Under the pieces are notes generated by a model that saw only the letters and a list, made by a program, of their open reading frames with translations, was not told the DNA's origin and made no database searches. A stretch of DNA of 19,793 nucleotides, taken from NCBI GenBank assembly GCA_040274765.1, contig JBEMAY010000059.1, forward strand, positions 1-19,793, read 5' to 3'. Every line of letters begins with the position of its first letter. Within the stretch, counting starts at the first letter, position 1. Made by a program: the position numbers and the translations under genes. The DNA is from Psychrobacillus sp040274765. GTDB lineage: Bacteria > Bacillota > Bacilli > Bacillales_A > Planococcaceae. This document shows, one piece after another, positions 6,757-14,183 of this stretch.

Positions 6757-7741
6757 TCTTTACTTCCTCCTCTTCCTCTTCATATAACCAGCAACTTACC
6801 GTATGTCCGCGCTCATCCATTATCTCTTCTGGAGCAAGTACACTACACTTAGCGGTTGCAAATTTACAGCGGGGATGAAATCTACATCCTTGAATGTCCT
6901 CATGCAAGCTTGGAAGAGAACCTGGAATGGGCTCTAATTCAAAATCCGGATCGTCTACATTTGGCACAGAGTTTAAAAGGCCTTGGGTATACGGGTGTTT
7001 TGGGTTATTAAAGATATCTTCCACCATACCCTCCTCAACCTTCTTACCCGCGTACATCACCATCACCTTGTCGGCTACCTCAGCTACTACTCCCATATCA
7101 TGTGTAATAAGCATAATACCCATATTTAACTTTGTCTTTAACTCGTTGATTAGGTCTAAAATTTGAGCCTGAATTGTAACATCTAATGCCGTTGTTGGTT
7201 CATCTGCAATAAGTAAACCTGGATGGCATGATAGAGCAATAGCAATCATCACCCGCTGTCTCATTCCACCACTCAGCTCATGAGGATACTGACTCATCCG
7301 TTTTTCTGGGTAAGGAATTCCTACTTGGCTTAACAAATCGATTCCTCGTTTATGTGCCACCGATTTAGATAGTCCGTGATGAAGCATCAATGGCTCTCTT
7401 AATTGGTATCCCACCGTCAATACTGGATTTAGTGCAGTCATCGGCTCTTGAAAAATCATTGATATTTTATTACCACGCATCTTTCTCATTTCTTCATAGG
7501 AAAGACCTTGGATTTCTTTACCCTCATACTTCACTTGGCCAGCAGCTATTTTACCGTTGCTTGGTAAAAGACCAATGACTGACAGAGATGTAATGCTCTT
7601 GCCACAGCCAGACTCACCTACGATACATAGTGTTTCTCCTTTTGAAACAGAAAAGGAGACATCTCGCACAGCTTGAACGTTTCCGTCTGCTGTACGAAAT
7701 TCAGTTACTAAATTGTTTACTTCTAATAATGTCTCCCTCAT
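6731..7741 (-). CDS. dppD: Dipeptide/oligopeptide ABC transporter ATP-binding protein, DppD/OppD type
   Basis: Second ATPase of the importer. Seen: 336 aa with Walker A GESGCGKSI (42-50), Q-loop IFQEPMTALNP (96-106), signature LSGGMRQR (156-163), Walker B LLIADEP (176-182), switch His214 and the C-terminal peptide-transporter extension with the Cys motif GCRFHPRC. The last 20 residues carry a run of six Glu; this stretch is encoded by AG-rich DNA that also supplies the ribosome binding site of dppF. It starts 9 nt after the stop codon of the binding-protein gene. Its own ribosome binding site is weak (AGTAGG), so coupling to upstream translation is likely. Confidence 0.96.
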   Translation of the reverse strand: MRETLLEVNNLVTEFRTADGNVQAVRDVSFSVSKGETLCIVGESGCGKSITSLSVIGLLPSNGKIAAGQVKYEGKEIQGLSYEEMRKMRGNKISMIFQEPMTALNPVLTVGYQLREPLMLHHGLSKSVAHKRGIDLLSQVGIPYPEKRMSQYPHELSGGMRQRVMIAIALSCHPGLLIADEPTTALDVTIQAQILDLINELKTKLNMGIMLITHDMGVVAEVADKVMVMYAGKKVEEGMVEDIFNNPKHPYTQGLLNSVPNVDDPDFELEPIPGSLPSLHEDIQGCRFHPRCKFATAKCSVLAPEEIMDERGHTVSCWLYEEEEEEVKNGHLVTQN

Positions 7742-7750
7742 CAGATATAC

Positions 7751-9301
7751 CTACTTTCCAGTTACGTTTTTTAACGACCACTTACCAGTAGAATCAAGGT
7801 CTAATCCTGTATATTTGTTTTCCAAAGCGGAAGTAACTACTCCGTGGTACATCACTACTACAGCGTTATCGTCTAGCATTAATTGGTTCGCTTGATTTAA
7901 TAACTTCGCACGTTCTTCTTGATCAACAGTAGTGCGTGACTGCATGACTAATTCATCAAATTCTGGATTGCTATATTGCGCACGGTTAGACGCACCTACA
8001 TTATCACTATGGAAGTTAGGATAAAATAATTCGGAACCATCTCCAGTGACATTTGACCAACTTAGGAATGTTAAGTCGTATTCTCCTGCGCGAGCTGATT
8101 CTAAATAAGTAGCCCACTCCATAGACTCGATTTCAACTTTGAAGCCTGCTTCTGTTAATTGAGCTTGCACAATTTCAGCCATTAAAGTTGTATTAGCACG
8201 GTTTGCTGTTAATAATTTAAGTGGTTGATCACCATATCCATTTTTTTCTACTAATGCTTTTGCATGTTCTATATCATAAGGAGTTCCTGCCTTATCAGCT
8301 GACTCATCATATCCAAATACTTTAGGCCCGACTACACTATCACTTCTTACACCCAATCCGTTTAACTTAGAAACAAATGCATCACGATCGATTGCTGAAG
8401 CTATTGCTTCTCGGAACTCAGGATCTTGGTTTCTTTCTCTTAAATGGTTAAAAGCAAAGTAGTAGACTGGAGAACCATCAATTTTTTGAATATCAATATT
8501 GTTCATCGATTCTAATCGATTAATTTGCTCGGTTGGTAGATTGTCGATGAATTGAACCTCTCCAGTTTGTAGCATCGAAATGGCAGTAGAAATTTCGGGA
8601 ACTACCTTAAACACCACTTTCTTTAAATCAGGTGCTCCTTCTCGATATTCTTCGTTAGCTTCTAGCACTAACTGATCACCAGGAGTCCAACTAACAAATT
8701 TAAATGGCCCTGTACCTACTGGCTCTTTCATCAAATCTTGTTTTTGGTCAGCGGTTGGGCTCACAATTGCAGCATTGGAATGAGATAGTGCTGCTAAGAA
8801 TGCTCCGTAAGGATATTTCGTTGTAATTTTCACCGTGAATTCATCTTCTACTGTAATTTCTTCTACTGATTCTAGAAGAGATGCACGCGGCGCTCCCGTT
8901 GCTGGGTCTCGTAATTTATCAAACGTATACTTAACGGCTTCTGCATTAAATGGTGTTCCATCATGGAATGTTACACCTTCTTTAAGTTTAAAGATCCAAG
9001 TGTTTTCATCTGGATTTTCATAGGATTCTGCTAACTTAGGCTCAATCTCTAAAGTTTCTGAGTTCCGTTGGAAAAGTGTCTCATATACTTGTTCAATTAC
9101 ATTTGCTGAGGGAGAATCATTTGTCATGATTGGAGATAAACCAACAGCGTCTGTTGTTGTTGCATAGGTAAAGGTGTTTCCACTAATATCTTTGCCTGAA
9201 CCACCGTTTTCTTTTGGAGCCGATGAAGATTCTTCTCCAGAACAAGCTGCTAGCACTATTGATATAACGAATAGTAAAGTAAATAACCATTTTTTCTTCA
9301 T
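7751..9301 (-). CDS. Substrate-binding lipoprotein of a peptide ABC transporter (SBP family 5; glutathione/peptide type)
   Basis: Extracellular receptor that captures the ligand and delivers it to the permease. Seen: 516 aa from the ATG at 9301. A lipoprotein signal peptide has Lys2-4, a hydrophobic core and lipobox LAAC with Cys20, followed by a Ser/Gly-rich linker. Family features include the early YETLFQ segment, FHDGTPFNAEAVKYTF and VGTGPFKFVSW. The start at 9301 is preferred over 9307 because GGGGG lies 9 nt upstream of it but only 3 nt before the other. It sits between dppC and dppD, which is unusual: this gene is commonly first or last in such operons. The linked GGT makes glutathione or gamma-glutamyl peptides an attractive ligand, but that is inference; general dipeptides or nickel chelates are alternatives. 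Confidence 0.93.
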   Translation of the reverse strand: MKKKWLFTLLFVISIVLAACSGEESSSAPKENGGSGKDISGNTFTYATTTDAVGLSPIMTNDSPSANVIEQVYETLFQRNSETLEIEPKLAESYENPDENTWIFKLKEGVTFHDGTPFNAEAVKYTFDKLRDPATGAPRASLLESVEEITVEDEFTVKITTKYPYGAFLAALSHSNAAIVSPTADQKQDLMKEPVGTGPFKFVSWTPGDQLVLEANEEYREGAPDLKKVVFKVVPEISTAISMLQTGEVQFIDNLPTEQINRLESMNNIDIQKIDGSPVYYFAFNHLRERNQDPEFREAIASAIDRDAFVSKLNGLGVRSDSVVGPKVFGYDESADKAGTPYDIEHAKALVEKNGYGDQPLKLLTANRANTTLMAEIVQAQLTEAGFKVEIESMEWATYLESARAGEYDLTFLSWSNVTGDGSELFYPNFHSDNVGASNRAQYSNPEFDELVMQSRTTVDQEERAKLLNQANQLMLDDNAVVVMYHGVVTSALENKYTGLDLDSTGKWSLKNVTGK

Positions 9302-9328
9302 TTTCATATTCCCCCTACTTCTAATTTT

Positions 9329-10222
9329 TTATTGGATGTCCATGTTTGGATCTAATGCATCTCGTAGCCCATCTCCTAGTACATTAAAGGCAAATACCGT
9401 TAACATAATCGCTATGCCAGGAATAATGGTTAAATGTGGTGATGTCCACATATAGCTTTGCCCTTGTGCAATCATTGCTCCCCATTCTGGAGTAGGTGGC
9501 TGTGCCCCTAACCCTAAGTAGCTGAGCGAAGCTGTCGAGAGGATGGCTGTTCCCATCCTCATTGTTGCAAACACGATGATTGGTGCCATCGCATTAGGAA
9601 GAATATGACGAATCATAATTCTTAAATCAGAAGCACCTAATGATTTTAAAGCCATAATATATTCTTTTTGTTTAATAGAAAGTACAGATCCTCTCACTAT
9701 ACGAGCACAGCTTGGTATGGACCAGATACTAATGGCTATTGCCACATTTACTAAACTAGTACCTAGTATCGCAATGATTAGCATTGCTAATAAAATGCCT
9801 GGGAAGGAGAAGAGCAAATCTACTATTCTCATAATGATTCCATCAAGCCTTTTATAATAGCCGCCAAGCAACCCGAGCGTAATTCCTCCAAGCAATCCAA
9901 GACCCACAGCTGCGATTCCCACTAATAGAGAAATTCTTGAGCCATAAACGATACGAGACCAAACATCTCGCCCATAGTTATCTGTCCCTAGCCAATGACC
10001 GTCTGAAAAGATGGGCAGTTCACTGGCTACTAAATTTTGTTTGGACGGATCATGTGTTGCTAACCAAGGAGCAAAGATTGCCATAAAGGTTAGAGCTGCG
10101 ATAATGATGAGACCAATGACTGCCAATCTATTTTTTAGGAGGCGTTTCATAGTGGTAACGGATACTTTATCCTTCTTTTTTGCAGTGGGAAGATTATTAT
10201 TGATAGAAATAGTATTCGACAT
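9329..10222 (-). CDS. dppC: Dipeptide/oligopeptide ABC transporter permease, DppC/OppC type
   Basis: Second membrane subunit of the importer. Seen: 297 aa with a cytoplasmic basic N-terminus (about 1-32), a first membrane segment at about 33-54, the typical C-subunit motif HWLGTDNYGRDVWSRIVYGSR (76-96), then about five more membrane segments. The EAA coupling loop, which contacts the ATPases, is at about 187-210 (ALKSLGASD..ILPN). AAGGAGG lies 9 nt before the ATG. It is separated from dppB by 14 nt and from the binding-protein gene by 27 nt, with no terminator in between. Confidence 0.96.
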   Translation of the reverse strand: MSNTISINNNLPTAKKKDKVSVTTMKRLLKNRLAVIGLIIIAALTFMAIFAPWLATHDPSKQNLVASELPIFSDGHWLGTDNYGRDVWSRIVYGSRISLLVGIAAVGLGLLGGITLGLLGGYYKRLDGIIMRIVDLLFSFPGILLAMLIIAILGTSLVNVAIAISIWSIPSCARIVRGSVLSIKQKEYIMALKSLGASDLRIMIRHILPNAMAPIIVFATMRMGTAILSTASLSYLGLGAQPPTPEWGAMIAQGQSYMWTSPHLTIIPGIAIMLTVFAFNVLGDGLRDALDPNMDIQ

Positions 10223-10236
10223 ATGATTCTTCCTCC

Positions 10237-11178
10237 TTAGTCATAACTTATCCTTGGGTCAATAAATGTATAAACAATATCTACAATAAGATTTACGACC
10301 ACAAATAGTGTTGCTACTAATAAAACAGAAGCTTGAACCATTGGGAAATCTCTTTGCGCAATGGCATCTACCATTAACCTTCCAACACCGTTAATCGCAA
10401 AAACTTTTTCTGTAATAATTGTCCCTCCGAGTAACCCCCCAAAGTTAACGCCAATAACAGTTACCACTGGAATCATTGCATTTTTTAGTGTATGTACCCA
10501 AATGACTGACTTTTCTTTCACACCTTTTGCTCTGGCTGTTCTTACATAGTCGGCTTTAGCAACCTCTAGGACCGAGGATCTTGTCATCCTTGCAATCATT
10601 GCTGCAGCACTAGTTCCTAACGTAATTGCTGGAAGGATCATTTGCTTAAAGCCCTCCGCTGTATAAAACGGAGCAGACAGCCCTCCTACAGGTAACCATT
10701 GTAGGTTTACGGCAAATACTAATATTAACAATGCACCTAACCAAAAATTTGGGATGGATATTCCTGCAAGTGCAAGAGTAGTAGAAGTCATATCGAGCCA
10801 TGAGTTTTGTCTTAATGCTGATATCAGTCCCGCCACCACTCCTATTATGATGGCCACAATCATACTGGCAATTGCTAGCTTAAATGTGTTCGGTAGCCGG
10901 ATAGCTATTGCCTCGGAAACTGATTGTTTAGATTGATAGGAATAACCAAAATCTCCTTGAACCGCATTTTTAATATATCGGCCATACTGAACTATGAAAG
11001 GATCGTTCAACCCTAGGTTCTCTCTGATAGACTCTAAGTCCGATTCGGTCGCAGTCGGTCCACCTACCATTGTGGCAGGATCTCCAGGTGCAATATACAT
11101 GGATGAAAATACTAGAAATGATATACCAAAAAGCAAGAAAATAAGCTGCATTCCACGCCTTACTATTAAAGAAACCAA
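10237..11178 (-). CDS. dppB: Dipeptide/oligopeptide ABC transporter permease, DppB/OppB type
   Basis: First gene of the operon and first membrane subunit of the importer. Seen: 313 aa with a membrane segment at about 9-29 (LIFLLFGISFLVFSSMYIA), PGDPA motif at 31-35, LGL(N)DP at 55-60, GDFGYSY at 75-81 and about six membrane segments in all. The EAA loop is at about 210-238 (DYVRTARAKGV..LKNAMIPV). The start is TTG at 11178, with GGGAGG 11 nt upstream; an in-frame ATG at 11151 would remove the basic N-terminal residues expected for this family. A 13-bp inverted repeat lies immediately upstream of the ribosome binding site. Confidence 0.95.
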   Translation of the reverse strand: MVSLIVRRGMQLIFLLFGISFLVFSSMYIAPGDPATMVGGPTATESDLESIRENLGLNDPFIVQYGRYIKNAVQGDFGYSYQSKQSVSEAIAIRLPNTFKLAIASMIVAIIIGVVAGLISALRQNSWLDMTSTTLALAGISIPNFWLGALLILVFAVNLQWLPVGGLSAPFYTAEGFKQMILPAITLGTSAAAMIARMTRSSVLEVAKADYVRTARAKGVKEKSVIWVHTLKNAMIPVVTVIGVNFGGLLGGTIITEKVFAINGVGRLMVDAIAQRDFPMVQASVLLVATLFVVVNLIVDIVYTFIDPRISYD

Positions 11179-11198
11179 AACCCCACCAACCTCCCTTA

Positions 11199-11236
11199 CA
11201 TTTGTTAATCATTTTTTTATATTTGATTAACAAATG
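11199..11236 (-). repeat. Perfect 13-bp inverted repeat in the dppB leader
   Basis: Arms CATTTGTTAATCA (11199-11211) and TGATTAACAAATG (11224-11236) are perfect complements around a 12-nt A/T loop. The repeat ends 3 nt before the dppB ribosome binding site (AAGGGAGG, 11197-11190 on the minus strand, touching the arm). It could be an operator for the linked Lrp-type regulator or an RNA hairpin that controls translation or stability. It has no T tract, so it is not a normal terminator. Confidence 0.6.
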
Positions 11237-11465
11237 ATTGAATTTTAATAGTTTTGATTATAATACAACAATTAATAAAAATCTATATGAATTTTCAAAT
11301 AAATTTATTTATTTGATATTTTCTTTACATTTAGACTTAATAGTTTAAATTTATATTACCTTTTGAAAAGGATATGACCTGTACAATTACTTTTTGTATT
11401 TTAATAATTTCCCTTTGAAAGAAAACGCTTCCATCATTTTGTATAAATAAAATTTTGTGTAAACA
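11237..11465 (-). other. AT-rich leader/promoter region of the dpp operon
   Basis: About 230 nt without a gene between the regulator's terminator and the inverted repeat before dppB. It contains a TATAAT-like box on the minus strand near 11260 without a convincing -35, a small palindrome CCTTTTGAAAAGG at 11359-11371 and the cre site at 11419-11434. I could not fix the transcription start. Confidence 0.4.
11419..11434 (-). promoter_or_regulatory. Candidate cre site (CcpA carbon catabolite control)
   Basis: ATGGAAGCGTTTTCTT on the minus strand matches the Bacillus cre consensus WTGNAANCGNWWNCAW at all fixed positions but one (T for A near the 3' end). It lies upstream of the dpp operon, about 240 nt before the dppB start. 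Whether CcpA would activate or repress depends on the unknown transcription start. Confidence 0.55.
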
Positions 11466-11493
11466 AAAAGGCATCCTCAAAAGGATGCCTTTT
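11466..11493 (-). terminator. Rho-independent terminator of the Lrp/AsnC gene
   Basis: Perfect 11-bp stem AAAAGGCATCC/GGATGCCTTTT with a 6-nt loop, followed on the minus strand by TGTTTAC. The 5' arm overlaps the last two bases of the TAA stop codon of the regulator (11494-11492). It insulates the regulator from the dpp operon, so the two have separate promoters. Confidence 0.85.
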
Positions 11494-11941
11494 ATAATTT
11501 CAAGCCACTACGACTTTTAAATCTTCTTAACAAGATATGACTTTCAACTCGAGTGATACCTTCAAGAGCATACAGCTCTTCGTTAATGAATTTTTCTAGA
11601 CTAAGGAAATCGTCAACTAATACATGCATATGTAAGGTGGAAGGTCCTGTCATTTGGTAGCAGCTCGCAACACTAGGATTGTTTGCTAGCTTCTCTGCAA
11701 CTTCCACTAGTGATGAAGGCTCACAATCCACTTCGAAAAAGCCCGATACCCCTTTACCAACTTTTTCAGAATTAATGACTACAGTAAATCTTTCAATAAT
11801 TCCTTCCTTCTGTAGTTGATGTACCCTTTCTCTCACGGCCACCCTAGATAAATTTAACTCTTTCCCAATGTCTACATATGATAATCGACCATTAGCAGTT
11901 AATAGTTCTAAAATTCTCTTGTCAATCGTGTCTATTCCCAT
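11492..11941 (-). CDS. Lrp/AsnC family transcriptional regulator (YwrC-like)
   Basis: Feast/famine-type DNA-binding regulator; such proteins sense amino acids or other small ligands and often control the neighbouring operon and themselves. Seen: 149 aa with an N-terminal helix-turn-helix (about 5-52: TIDKRILELL, then LSRVAVRERVHQLQKEGII) and a C-terminal ligand-binding/assembly (RAM) domain (about 65-142). The open frame extends to 12100, but family proteins begin with a short lead before the helix-turn-helix, and AAGGGG lies 9 nt before the ATG at 11941. It sits next to the dpp-ggt-chr operon on the same strand. In B. subtilis the corresponding ywrC gene is beside ywrD and ywrBA, so this is the likely regulator of the set. 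A palindrome over its own -10 box suggests autoregulation. Confidence 0.94.
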   Translation of the reverse strand: MGIDTIDKRILELLTANGRLSYVDIGKELNLSRVAVRERVHQLQKEGIIERFTVVINSEKVGKGVSGFFEVDCEPSSLVEVAEKLANNPSVASCYQMTGPSTLHMHVLVDDFLSLEKFINEELYALEGITRVESHILLRRFKSRSGLKL

Positions 11942-12000
11942 TTTTTCACACCCCTTCCTTCTATCATAAATTATTAACTTTACTTTAGAAAGCAAAAATA

Positions 12001-12020
12001 ACATTATACAGACATAATGT
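12001..12020 (-). promoter_or_regulatory. Palindrome over the -10 box of the Lrp/AsnC gene, candidate autoregulatory operator
   Basis: ACATTAT-6 nt-ATAATGT with perfect 7-bp arms. The minus-strand TATAAT at 12008-12003 lies inside it; the -35 (TTTAAT, 17 nt upstream) is weak. The position about 60-80 nt before the regulator's start codon fits a promoter blocked by its own product, as is common in this family. Confidence 0.5.
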
Positions 12021-12089
12021 AAAGAATTAAACAAAATATTACTATTATCGAAATAAAAAGTGATGTTTATACTAACATGACCACACATA

Positions 12090-12122
12090 AAAAAAAACAC
12101 CCTTTGCAGGGTGTCTTTTTTT
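12090..12122 (-). terminator. Rho-independent terminator after the YfkM-like gene
   Basis: ACACCC/GGGTGT stem (12097-12102 and 12109-12114) with a TTTGCA loop, flanked by A and T runs that extend the pairing and give a T tract on both strands. It separates this gene from the Lrp/AsnC gene downstream. Confidence 0.85.
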
Positions 12123-12129
12123 TATATTT

Positions 12130-12642
12130 TTAAGCCAAAAGCTTAACGATTTCACGATTGAACGCTGGAATGTCATCTGGTGTACGACTAGTAACTAACT
12201 GATTCTGACAAACGAAAACTTCTTCGTCATGGAACTTAACACCTGCATTTTCTAAATCTACTTGAATAGATTTATAGCCAGTTGCATCACGGCCATTAAG
12301 TGTTTTTGCAGTAATTAAAAGTTGTGGTCCGTGACAAATGGCAAATACGGGTTTCTTAACGTCCATAAAGTATTTTGCGAATTGTACGAAACGATCATCC
12401 GCTCTTAAAATATCTGGAGAGAATCCACCAGGAATGAATAATGCATCAAATTCCTCTGGCTTCACATCGTCAATGCCGTAGTCAATCGTTACATTTACTT
12501 CACCATTTTTACCGGTTACTTGTTTTCCAGCCTCTTCTTCAATAGCGAATACCTCATGTCCAGCTTCGTTTAATGCTTGTGCTGGTTTCGCATATTCTGA
12601 GTCCTCAAACATATTTGTGATTAATGTTGCTATTTTAGCCAT
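12130..12642 (-). CDS. yfkM: DJ-1/PfpI family protein, YfkM-like general stress protein
   Basis: Cytoplasmic flavodoxin-like protein of the DJ-1/PfpI superfamily; members are linked to protection from reactive aldehydes such as methylglyoxal or to protein repair, but the reaction of this subgroup is not settled. Seen: 170 aa with Glu13 (FEDSEY), LFIPGGFSPD (68-77), the nucleophile elbow FAICHGPQ with Cys103-His104, and TSRTPDDIPAFN (151-162). All fit B. subtilis YfkM (about 172 aa). The start at 12642 has GGAG 7 nt upstream; the frame can be read five codons higher to a TTG, but that would include the ribosome binding site. Single-gene unit between two terminators. Confidence 0.93.
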   Translation of the reverse strand: MAKIATLITNMFEDSEYAKPAQALNEAGHEVFAIEEEAGKQVTGKNGEVNVTIDYGIDDVKPEEFDALFIPGGFSPDILRADDRFVQFAKYFMDVKKPVFAICHGPQLLITAKTLNGRDATGYKSIQVDLENAGVKFHDEEVFVCQNQLVTSRTPDDIPAFNREIVKLLA

Positions 12643-12676
12643 TTCCTCACTCCTCAATTGTTTGTTCTCTCTTATA

Positions 12677-12702
12677 ATTCCACTAAGAAAGGTATATTAA
12701 AC
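12677..12702 (-). promoter_or_regulatory. Possible SigB-type promoter of yfkM
   Basis: GTTTAA (12702-12697), 14-nt spacer, TGGAAT (12682-12677) on the minus strand. The -35 equals the SigB consensus and the spacing is right, but the -10 fits only 4 of 6 bases of GGGTAT. B. subtilis yfkM belongs to the general stress regulon, which makes it worth listing. A SigA -10 (TATAAG) overlaps nearby. Confidence 0.3.
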
Positions 12703-12749
12703 ATTTTTAAAAGAAAATTAAAAAATGGCTTTATAATTTACCACCATAA

Positions 12750-12785
12750 AAAACCCTGACCGTTATTCTTAACGGTCAGGGTTTT
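12750..12785 (-). terminator. Strong terminator after glmM
   Basis: Perfect 16-bp stem (arms 12750-12765 and 12770-12785, core CCCTGACCGTTA) with a 4-nt loop, followed by TT on the minus strand with T-rich arms. It begins 11 nt after the glmM stop codon and closes the cdaA-cdaR-glmM operon. Confidence 0.93.
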
Positions 12786-12796
12786 GGTTGATATCT

Positions 12797-14149
12797 TTAT
12801 TCTACTAATCCCATTTCTGCTTTTACTACTTCTGCTATACGATTCACATATTTATCGCAGTCTTCCGCAGTGGAAGCCTCTACCATTACACGAACTAATG
12901 GTTCTGTCCCAGATGGGCGAACTAATATACGACCGTTTCCAGCCATTTCTGTCTCTACTTCACTAATGATTGCAGCTACTTTGTCATTTTCTGTAACAGC
13001 ATGTTTATCAGTCACACGTACATTTACGAGCTTTTGAGGAAAGACTTTCATTTCAGCGGCTAGCTCTGAAAGTTTTTTTCCTGTCACCTTCATAATGTTT
13101 ACAAGCTGTAAGCCAGTTAACAAGCCGTCACCTGTTGTGTTGTAGTCTAGGAAGATAATATGACCTGATTGCTCGCCACCAAGGTTGTAGCCGTTCTTTT
13201 TCATTTCTTCCACAACATAACGATCTCCTACAGATGTTTTAACACTTGTCATATCATTAGCCTCAAGCGCTTTATAGAAGCCCATGTTACTCATAACAGT
13301 AGACACAACCGTCTTGTTGTTTAGACGTCCTTGAGAATTTAAATATTTTGCGCAGATATACATGATTTGGTCACCATCAACGATGTTCCCTTTTTCATCA
13401 ACTGCAATTATTCTATCTCCATCACCATCAAACGCTAATCCTACATTTGCTCCCTTTTCAAGAACAAACTTAGCCAAGCCCTCTGGGTGTGTGGACCCTA
13501 CACCATCATTTATATTCAAGCCGTTAGGCGAAACTCCCATTGTCGATAGGTCAGCATCTAAATCAGCAAAAACATGAGTACCTAAGGAAGATGTTGCACC
13601 ATTTGCACAGTCTAATGCAACATGGATGCCTACGAAGTCTTCATCAATTGATTGCTTCAGATACTGGATGTATTTTTGACCACCCTCGAAGTAATCGGAA
13701 ACGGATCCAACGCCGCCACCTGTTGGTCTTGGCAGTTCATCCTTCTCTGCATCAAGCAACTGCTCAATTTCTTCTTCTTGTTCATCTGTAAGCTTAAATC
13801 CATCCGATCCGAAAAATTTGATACCGTTATCTTCTACGGGGTTATGAGAAGCTGAGATCATGACACCAGCGTCTGCACTCATCACTCGTGTAAGATATGC
13901 AACCCCCGGGGTACTAATAACACCTAATCGCATTACTTCCACTCCGACAGATAAAAGACCTGCTACAAGCGCACCCTCTAACATATGTCCAGAAATACGT
14001 GTATCCCGTCCAATTAGTACCTTTGCTCTCTCTGTAGTATCTTTTGTTAAGATATATCCACCAAAGCGACCTAATTTAAATGCTAGTTCCGGTGTTAATT
14101 CCGCGTTTGCCACACCTCTTACTCCGTCTGTACCAAAATATTTTCCCAT
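12797..14149 (-). CDS. glmM: Phosphoglucosamine mutase
   Basis: Converts glucosamine-6-phosphate (the product of GlmS) to glucosamine-1-phosphate for UDP-GlcNAc. Seen: 450 aa starting MGKYFGTDGVRG. The active-site loop is ISASHNP (98-104) with the phosphorylated Ser101, the metal loop DGDGDR (241-246), sugar-binding GGEQSGH (324-330) and the phosphate-binding RPSGTEP (411-417). GGAG lies 9 nt before the ATG. It is the last gene of the cdaA-cdaR-glmM operon, a conserved arrangement in Firmicutes in which GlmM binds CdaA and lowers its cyclase activity. Confidence 0.98.
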   Translation of the reverse strand: MGKYFGTDGVRGVANAELTPELAFKLGRFGGYILTKDTTERAKVLIGRDTRISGHMLEGALVAGLLSVGVEVMRLGVISTPGVAYLTRVMSADAGVMISASHNPVEDNGIKFFGSDGFKLTDEQEEEIEQLLDAEKDELPRPTGGGVGSVSDYFEGGQKYIQYLKQSIDEDFVGIHVALDCANGATSSLGTHVFADLDADLSTMGVSPNGLNINDGVGSTHPEGLAKFVLEKGANVGLAFDGDGDRIIAVDEKGNIVDGDQIMYICAKYLNSQGRLNNKTVVSTVMSNMGFYKALEANDMTSVKTSVGDRYVVEEMKKNGYNLGGEQSGHIIFLDYNTTGDGLLTGLQLVNIMKVTGKKLSELAAEMKVFPQKLVNVRVTDKHAVTENDKVAAIISEVETEMAGNGRILVRPSGTEPLVRVMVEASTAEDCDKYVNRIAEVVKAEMGLVE

Positions 14150-14183
14150 TAATCTTCTCTCCTTAATTACCTGTTATCCTGCT

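Noticed and set aside
10970..11233. Minus-strand frame of 87 codons overlapping the dppB start, possible leader peptide
   Set aside because: It runs in another frame through the dppB ribosome binding site and the first 200 nt of dppB, with no ribosome binding site of its own; the dppB frame has clear family motifs.
11942..12100. N-terminal extension of the Lrp/AsnC frame by 53 codons
   Set aside because: It covers the promoter, palindrome and ribosome binding site and ends in the upstream terminator; the residues do not resemble the family.
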